Of a DNA stretch of 64,000 nt, positions 57,838 to 64,000 are shown one piece after another. The position numbers were made by a program, and so were the translations under genes. Numbering within the stretch: the first letter of the stretch is position 1; each line of letters starts with the position of its first letter. The notes below the pieces were generated by a model, which made no database searches, was not told the DNA's origin, and saw only the letters and a program-made list of their open reading frames with translations. This stretch comes from Erigeron canadensis (Eukaryota; Streptophyta; Magnoliopsida; Asterales; Asteraceae), in the NCBI RefSeq assembly GCF_010389155.1, contig NC_057761.1, forward strand, positions 55,364,587-55,428,586. Direction: 5' to 3'.

Positions 57838-58539
57838 TCAAAAGCAGACGGGGCATTTCACTAATCCGTTCTCATTGCACTCTACACAGCTAATGGGCAA
57901 TGAGGTATCACCATCCTCGTCTGCCTCCTCCAATACCACCTTTCTGCTACCATTACACGTTTGACAAAGCACAAAACGCATCCCGCCACACCCTTTGCAA
58001 GGGCCACTAGCCGGGCTTTTTGGTATCCCACACAAGAGCTCTTCTAACTTACCTTCCTCATGAAGCCCGACCACCTCATCAACCCCTCCAATCAGTCTTC
58101 CTTTGATAAATAGCCTAGGTGGGATCACCCTACCGCCCAACGTGCGCCACAGCTCCTCCCTGAATTCCAAATGCATGGACACGTCTCTCTCATCATACAA
58201 AACCCGAAAACTCCCCAACAAAAACCTGATTGTGTTACAATCTTCATAAGTCTTGCGTATACCTCTTAGACTTGTTGTGTAGAAGATAACCGAGTCATTA
58301 CCTCCTGGTGGACACTTCTCTTCGAATTCTACCAACAAAGAATGGTTTTCGGTCTTTTTTGAAACCAACATATTATTGTTCCCTATAATCTCTTCATTCT
58401 TGGGATCATTTGCGAGTATTGGTGTTTCAAAGTACTGATTGAAGGCGGCGTTATCTTGAAAAACTAGACTTTGTGTAAGACTTGTAATGCTTGAAATCGA
58501 TTTCAGCTTCCCTAAAAATCTTCCTCTCATTCCTTTCAT
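57838..58539 (-). CDS. Glutaredoxin domain-containing Cys-rich protein (intronless)
   Basis: A single open frame of 233 residues. The first ~75 residues are variable. The glutaredoxin-like fold covers ~80-175, starting SVIFYTTSLRGIRKTYEDC and continuing LLGSFRVLYDERDVSMH, RVIPPRLFIKGRLIGGVDEV and LHEEGKLEELL. The usual CxxC active site is replaced by the TTSLRGIRKT stretch, as is normal in this plant group, so classical thiol-disulfide activity is doubtful. The C-terminus has four CxxC pairs (CKGC, CQTC, CVEC, CPVC) in a DnaJ-like zinc arrangement. Members resemble the At5g39865 type; function is poorly known. The lack of introns and an upstream TATA box at 58584 support a complete gene. Frame ends in CPVCF and a stop. 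Confidence 0.93.
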   Translation of the reverse strand: MKGMRGRFLGKLKSISSITSLTQSLVFQDNAAFNQYFETPILANDPKNEEIIGNNNMLVSKKTENHSLLVEFEEKCPPGGNDSVIFYTTSLRGIRKTYEDCNTIRFLLGSFRVLYDERDVSMHLEFREELWRTLGGRVIPPRLFIKGRLIGGVDEVVGLHEEGKLEELLCGIPKSPASGPCKGCGGMRFVLCQTCNGSRKVVLEEADEDGDTSLPISCVECNENGLVKCPVCF

Positions 58540-58583
58540 CTCTTCACTTGTCTACAGTCCTTATCATCTACTTGAGAGTTGAG

Positions 58584-58589
58584 TTTATA
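58584..58589 (-). promoter_or_regulatory. Candidate TATA box of the glutaredoxin-like gene
   Basis: TATAAA on the minus strand (within GAGCTATAAACTC) 45 bases before the start codon. If used, the 5' UTR would be only ~15-20 bases, so the call is tentative. Confidence 0.35.
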
Positions 58590-58971
58590 GCTCACTAAGA
58601 ATACAACATATAGGGGCCCTCATCATGGATTGTCTAACAAATTAAGTCTAGCTATTTTGTCAAATTTTCTAAAATACCCTCAAAAAGAACCATTAGGTAG
58701 AGTAAACCATCATTACAAGTCTTAATTTAACGTTGCATAATGAAAAATTATAACAACTTTAAGACTTCATAACAAAAGAAACTTTCCATTATGGGACCCA
58801 TGGATTACAAAAGAAGATGAGGGGGTAAAGATCTTACCATAGTGGTTGTCTTTGGTGGGCTTGTATGTTTCCACTTTTAGTAAGCTTTTTTATATATAAT
58901 CAACCAATAGCTAGGGGACACCACAAGTCAATTTGACATGGCATAACGGCAAATTTGAATAGGATGACACT

Positions 58972-59457
58972 CAATGTTTTAAATACCGGTATTTTGGTTG
59001 TACCGGTTAGGTACACGGTACCGGTATTACTGGTATACCGGCCGGTACGTACCGACACGGTAATTTAATTTTTGTATTTTTTTTTTATTTTTATAGAAAT
59101 CCTACAAAACTTGTTACAATTTAATGAAAATAGTCAAAATACAAGTACAATCTACTAAAAAATAATACCAAATAGGTATTTCATAACAAAATATAAGTTT
59201 TAAAGTTTACAAATAACAATACATAATATTAAAGTATCAAAAAATAATTTTAAAAAAAATTCAAAAAAAAAAGAAAATCAATATACTGGTATGACTATTC
59301 CGGTAATACCGGAAAATACCAGAAATGCCAGAAATACCGTCCAGTATTGAATAGTGAAAATATCGGAAAAAATACCGGGATAGTTGTACCGGGGTACCAC
59401 CGGGTATCCGGTATTCCGGGTAATACCGGCCGGTACGTACCGGTATTTAAAACGCAG
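58972..59457. mobile_element. 486-bp hAT-like element dense in ACCGGTA motifs
   Basis: Ends CAATGTTTTAAATACCGG and, complemented from the right, CTGCGTTTTAAATACCGG. Flanking 8-mers ATGACACT (58964-58971) and GTGACACT (59458-59465) differ at one base, fitting an hAT-type 8-bp duplication. The outer ~80 bases on each side are packed with GTACCGGT, TACCGG and CCGGTA runs that pair with each other; the AT-rich centre carries none. No open frame. Confidence 0.75.
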
Positions 59458-59879
59458 GTGACACTAGATGGATCATCGCGTGAAATGAGATAAGATATTA
59501 CGTTTTATACGATTATAGTAAACATTTTAACCACCTATATCTCTATTAAAAAGGCACCATTGTACTTGATACGAGTTAGGGTGTATGAAATGCTGACGCA
59601 GACGGAAACTTTGGATAGATAATTGAACCTGTTAATTCCTAAGAATACCAGGAACAATTCTTCTAAATTTTCGATGATTTATATTAAATACCGAAATTTA
59701 AGATTTCACACTAAAACACACACATGATTAGAGGAAAAATGATTTTTTTGATTATCTGAAAACTGATCATTTTCCCATGATAGGATACACATATATAAGC
59801 AAGCAAAATTCAAACGGGCATAAAAACATTAGTGAGCCGGCTGAAAGTTATAACAAAAAGAAAATCCAAAAATACCCGA

Positions 59880-60021
59880 AAAACACATAAAAAGGTCCAT
59901 AACTACTAGAAAATGGTGTTTCTGAGCCTGAAGACTTGCCCAAACCGCCTTTGGCTGTTTGTAGCTTGGTGCTCATCTTTCCAAGGATCATTTCTCCTGG
60001 TCGCATATCGAAAACGGAGCT
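59880..60021 (-). CDS. Possible terminal exon of an unidentified gene
   Basis: After an acceptor-like TTTTGCTACAG on the minus strand, the frame reads SSVFDMRPGEMILGKMSTKL and QTAKGGLGKSSGSETPFS, protein-like in composition, then slips into AT-rich sequence before a stop at 59848. No matching upstream exon was found within ~1.5 kb. It may be a last exon, a relic or chance. Confidence 0.3.
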
Positions 60022-60059
60022 CTGTAGCAAAAGTTATGGTCATTTTAGTAAATACCTTT

Positions 60060-62930
60060 TTTTAGTTTTTACCCCTTTATTGAGTATTTGAGTTGGGCCT
60101 ACATCAAATGCACACCCACAAGTCGATGTAATCTTGGACCCAAAAGTGCCTCCCTAGCGAGGCTTAGGGAAAACACCTCTTTTGACGGACCTCAACAAAA
60201 TTTGCATAGTAGGTGATTATAGATATCAAGGAGCAGCGAGTCTCATGTTGCTCACTGGTATCACAAAGTCATACTGGTGTCTCATATCGGCATACTAATC
60301 AGGGACAAAGTGTTCAATTTCAGCCTTACCGTGTACTAAGTTGATCATTGAGTACACTGATTAGCTAGTGACTCCAAGCAATGACCAAGCTAACTTGTGG
60401 CCATCAGGCATCTATGTAACCTCTCCTAACCTCTAGCAACTTAATTATGGAAGATGTTTTTGGAAGATGGTAACTGCCATATTTTTTATGCCAAACGTAG
60501 AAGCCCAATAAGAGTTGGTGATAAAGGAAGTGGCCACTAATCTTAGAATTTATAATGTGGGATTAAGTTTGTAGCTTATCCCAATACAAAAAATTGTGTA
60601 TCCCAAGCTGTATATTCTCGGAACACGATCACAGGTGATATATAGTCAATTAATCAATGTTATATTACCCTTATATCCTGAATTTTCAACAATATTTCCT
60701 TCTTTCCTGTTTAAATATGAGTGTTAACATCCGGGAAAGCAGATCAAGACTTCAAGTTGTTATTAGCCCTGTCCTGTAGTGCACCCAAGACCCAACCATT
60801 CTCGTTATTTCAATGAAAATTCATACACCCTAACAAGTTAGTATCACTTGCTGGACTTGAACTTGAACTCCCAATAAGCAGAGGATGAACAACTCATTAA
60901 TATTGAGTATTTTAGTATTAGAAATCATTGATTTCATGTGATTTTCCAAATAACTGACATAAAGTGATCAACTAAACAAAAAGAATCTCATTGTTCTGAC
61001 AAATTAACTCAAACAATCGACGGCTGAACAGCAAATGTGTGGCCTGTCACGAGATACATGCGGGCACGAGATATGGACATTCGTGTTCATCACCTCAAAG
61101 GTTACCCCATTTTATGTTGGTTTGGTTATCCATGTTCCATTGAAATCGATTATCTGCTCAATTCTCCTTGCATCAGTAAGAGAGGAGTAAAATGACGGAA
61201 ACAACCTCAAAAAGATGGGGTCAATTCATTTCCAGACCAAATATTTGGCGATGATGGAGATGGCGAACCAGATTAGGCTAAAAACAATGGGAGACAAGGT
61301 GTGGTACCACTCATAATTGAGTCACAAGGGGGCCTTTCAAATGGCTAAAAAGCACTCCCTTCTTTTACTCTTTTCATCAACCACACTTTTGTGAATATAA
61401 AGTTAAATCAATAGTGGAAGGGCTAAAGACTTTTTTGCACAAACCATGATACCTGTCTCTGAACCATAAGGACTTCTCATAACTACCCCACTGCCCATAT
61501 TTCCTTCTTGATTAGGATACTAATGGACTTGGACCTCCACACAAGCTCAACCAAGACATTATTGATCACATGTTTTTATGTATGTATAGCACCTTATCTA
61601 CTGCAGACATTCCCAACGATCCGTTTATCTAATCTGGAAATTCATACTAACAACACATGCCTCATTATGCATTTACAAAAGTTAAAAAGGGAACTTTTCA
61701 CTTGGACACACATCTTGCATGTAGATATAATAACACCGGATTTATAACTTTTTACGTACATAAAAGACATAACAACCATAAATCCCAGTTATTACAGTCA
61801 AACTACCTAACATAGTACAGAGCCAGAGGTGAGATAGTGGAAGTTATACAAACACCATGTAGGTACGTGGAAGCTATTTATTGATTATTTGGTCGAGAAG
61901 ACAGATTTCAAGCATTTAAATGGAAGCTATTTCCGCCTCGGCGCTATACCAGCCAACGCTAAAATCAAATGAGATACATGTCAACTCCTTATTGTTACCA
62001 TCTTTCAGCTTCATTGTGAGTGAATATGAGCCCTACATTTTCAAACCACACTTGTCAGATTCAAGAATATTGAAAACAAGTTAGACGTGAGGATGAGAAA
62101 AGAGAACACAAGAAGGTTGATCAGTAAATACTACTTATATAAGGCTATAATGTATTCAAATTTTGAGCTGTAAGTACCAAGTCTACCCTCCTAGATAATG
62201 GTCTACTTTCAAGATGTAATAAGCTCTCTTGGTCAAGGTTGCAAAAATGACTACCAAGAGTCGGATCTGCCGGGGACCTTTGAAAGAGTACTCGGATTAA
62301 TAGGGAGTACTCACGGAGTTCTCCAATTGGGATTATTAATATTAAAATAATAACTTTCTAAATTATATGCATAGAAATATGACTAGAAACATAACTGTTC
62401 ATACACCTTAGAGATATGTTAAGAAACAGTCACAATAGTTCAAGTAATTCAAACTGATTTTTGACCAAATTTCAAACTGATTTTGAATCAGCGAACACCG
62501 AGTTCTGACCAAGTTGACCAAATTGTGGACCATGAGTGATTACTCTGATATTACTCAACTCGCCTCGGTCTTGACCTTGCAGCGAGTACTCAGCCTTGGA
62601 ATCAGAGTTTTACAACACAGATGTGAGTTACGCCCACTAGATTAAATCTCTTTAATAATAATGAATTAATGATAACTTAACATTGTATTGTTCATAATCC
62701 TTATTTATAATATGTAACAAGGACCTCTATCCTATTGACACACACACAAGTTAACGGAAGATTGCTACAGCATAAAGCATCATATTCATGTATGCACAAT
62801 AATAAGCAATCATTAAAGCCTGGGACAAGGTTCAAGTCTGAATTGACAATTTCTGCCCAAAACAACAAAAACTCCTACGTCCCAAGCGACGAGTAATTCC
62901 ACAACGTGAAATTTAGTTAACTGGTTGAGA
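60060..62930. other. Intergenic, no gene seen
   Basis: Mixed sequence. GAGTACTC-type motifs recur at 62288-62330 and 62585-62592 with local inverted pairing, suggesting an old repeat. The plus-strand frame at 61508-61747 lacks domain or codon evidence. Confidence 0.4.
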
Positions 62931-62934
62931 TAGG

Positions 62935-63385
62935 TAGACGGCTGATACATTAAAGAAACCAAAAGGGTCATATTAGGTTGGAAGTTGGATCAAGATGGGC
63001 GGTGGACCATGCGTTGGAAAAAGGAATGGGTTACCTGGTGGCAGTTGTCCACTGTATGCAACTCAATACACAAAGTTCCTAGCATATTATTATTATATTG
63101 TTTTTAGTACTTTATTAATTATTGTAGATTGTAGATTTTACACCCAAAAATAAATTTTCATAATAATGAGCAATAACTTCAATACACAAAGTTGCTGAAC
63201 AATTTATATCTTTTAAGAGACTAACTTTTATTTATAAATAACAGAAGGCTGAAAGGCTGATACATTTAAGAAACCAAATGGGTCTACTAATAAACTAGGC
63301 TGGAGTTTAGATCGCAGTGAGGGCCAACGGGCGGTAATTGTCCACTTTACTAATACAAGTTCATAGCATATTTTTCTTATTGGTT
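62935..63385 (+). repeat. Imperfect direct duplication upstream of a TATA box
   Basis: A ~125-base block starting GGCTGATACATTAAAGAAAC (62939) and ending CTAGCATATTATT (~63092) recurs in diverged form from 63252 (GGCTGATACATTTAAGAAAC) to TCATAGCATATTTTT (~63376). Shared inner motifs are GGGCGGT, TTGTCCACT and CAAGTTC/CAAAGTTC. Confidence 0.65.
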
Positions 63386-63390
63386 GCAGG

Positions 63391-63398
63391 TATATAAA
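63391..63398 (+). promoter_or_regulatory. Candidate TATA box, promoter of a gene beyond the window
   Basis: TATATAAA is followed by a CA-rich, G-poor stretch (63430-63510) typical of a plant 5' UTR. The first ATG (63519) opens only a 15-codon frame, and no longer frame follows before 64000, so the coding part would lie past the end or the leader is spliced. Confidence 0.35.
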
Positions 63399-64000
63399 CA
63401 CTTCTTGACCTTTAAGGGTCTATAATCAACTCACAGAGTCACAGCTACTTTTATTCAGCCAGCAAACACCAAACACAAGATACCAACACCAAGACAAGAA
63501 CACAAGTTATAAGTTTATTATGGTTAATTTTGATACACAATATTTCATAAAACTTATAATAGCTTAATATTAACGCCAACTAATGTTGATAAAGTTGATG
63601 AACAATTCAGATTTTTTGACAAATTTATTGTTATTAATAGACAGAATAATTATTTTATGTGGTTTACAATTGGAAAAATACATATACAAGAATCAATGGT
63701 TCACTCTAATTACATCAAACCTGCTTGACCCATTCAAATTTCGCTTTCAACCAAACCCGTTTTGACCTACTAAGTAGTAACCAACCTTTCCATCTTGCAG
63801 GCCTATAGTTTAGGTCATCCTAACCATCACACACAAAAAGAAGGTCAGGCTTTACACAAATCTGGAAACCATGAGTCCTATGACGGTTTTAACTAGTCAT
63901 TGGCAACTCTGAGAAAGCAACTAAAATTCCATAGAAGCAGACGACACATTCTGAAGCTGACCAAAGAAAGTGTTTGTTTCAGCAGGGTTAATCCAGACTA

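Overview
The window is plant nuclear DNA. It is AT-rich, its genes are split by many short GT-AG introns, their protein families are plant families, and the space between genes is full of plant-type transposable elements. The style suggests a eudicot. A member of the daisy family or another asterid is possible, but that is a guess from repeat style, not a demonstrated placement. All seven intact genes lie on the minus strand. For each I rebuilt the exons by hand; in every model the exon lengths sum to a multiple of three and the junctions follow GT-AG.

Layout. 668-2304: WVD2-like (TPX2 domain) microtubule protein. 2990-5034: a cluster of small fold-back elements. 5460-8450: subgroup I calcium-dependent protein kinase. 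9485-9679: a 195-bp hAT-type MITE with an exact 8-bp target duplication. 12061-13349: homologue of the fra a 1 / Mal d 1-associated protein. 14423-18141: HSCB (HSC20) Fe-S cluster co-chaperone, whose fifth intron carries a 1.41-kb hAT element with another fold-back element nested in it. 18455-20145: more fold-back elements. 20340-25640: relic coding fragments, including two copies of a GRC3/NOL9-like segment. 25770-26029: tRNA-derived SINE. 26689-30340: START-domain lipid-binding protein. 31631-32050: possible Helitron. 33266-34344: Mutator-like element with long inverted repeats and an exact 9-bp duplication. 37483-38512: dihydroneopterin aldolase. 42243-48724: UBP8-type ubiquitin-specific protease. 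50455-52842: truncated Ty1/copia retrotransposon. 54080-56240: decayed coding remains of an unrecognised gene. 57838-58539: intronless glutaredoxin-like Cys-rich protein. 58972-59457: an element dense in ACCGGTA-type motifs. 59880-64000: mostly non-coding, with a possible promoter near 63391.

The genes do not form a pathway. They are ordinary plant housekeeping and signalling genes: folate synthesis, Fe-S assembly, Ca2+ signalling, deubiquitination, lipid binding, microtubules and redox. I found no operon-like or defence-like system. The most unusual material is the nested transposon history and a three-unit 17-residue in-frame repeat inside the UBP.
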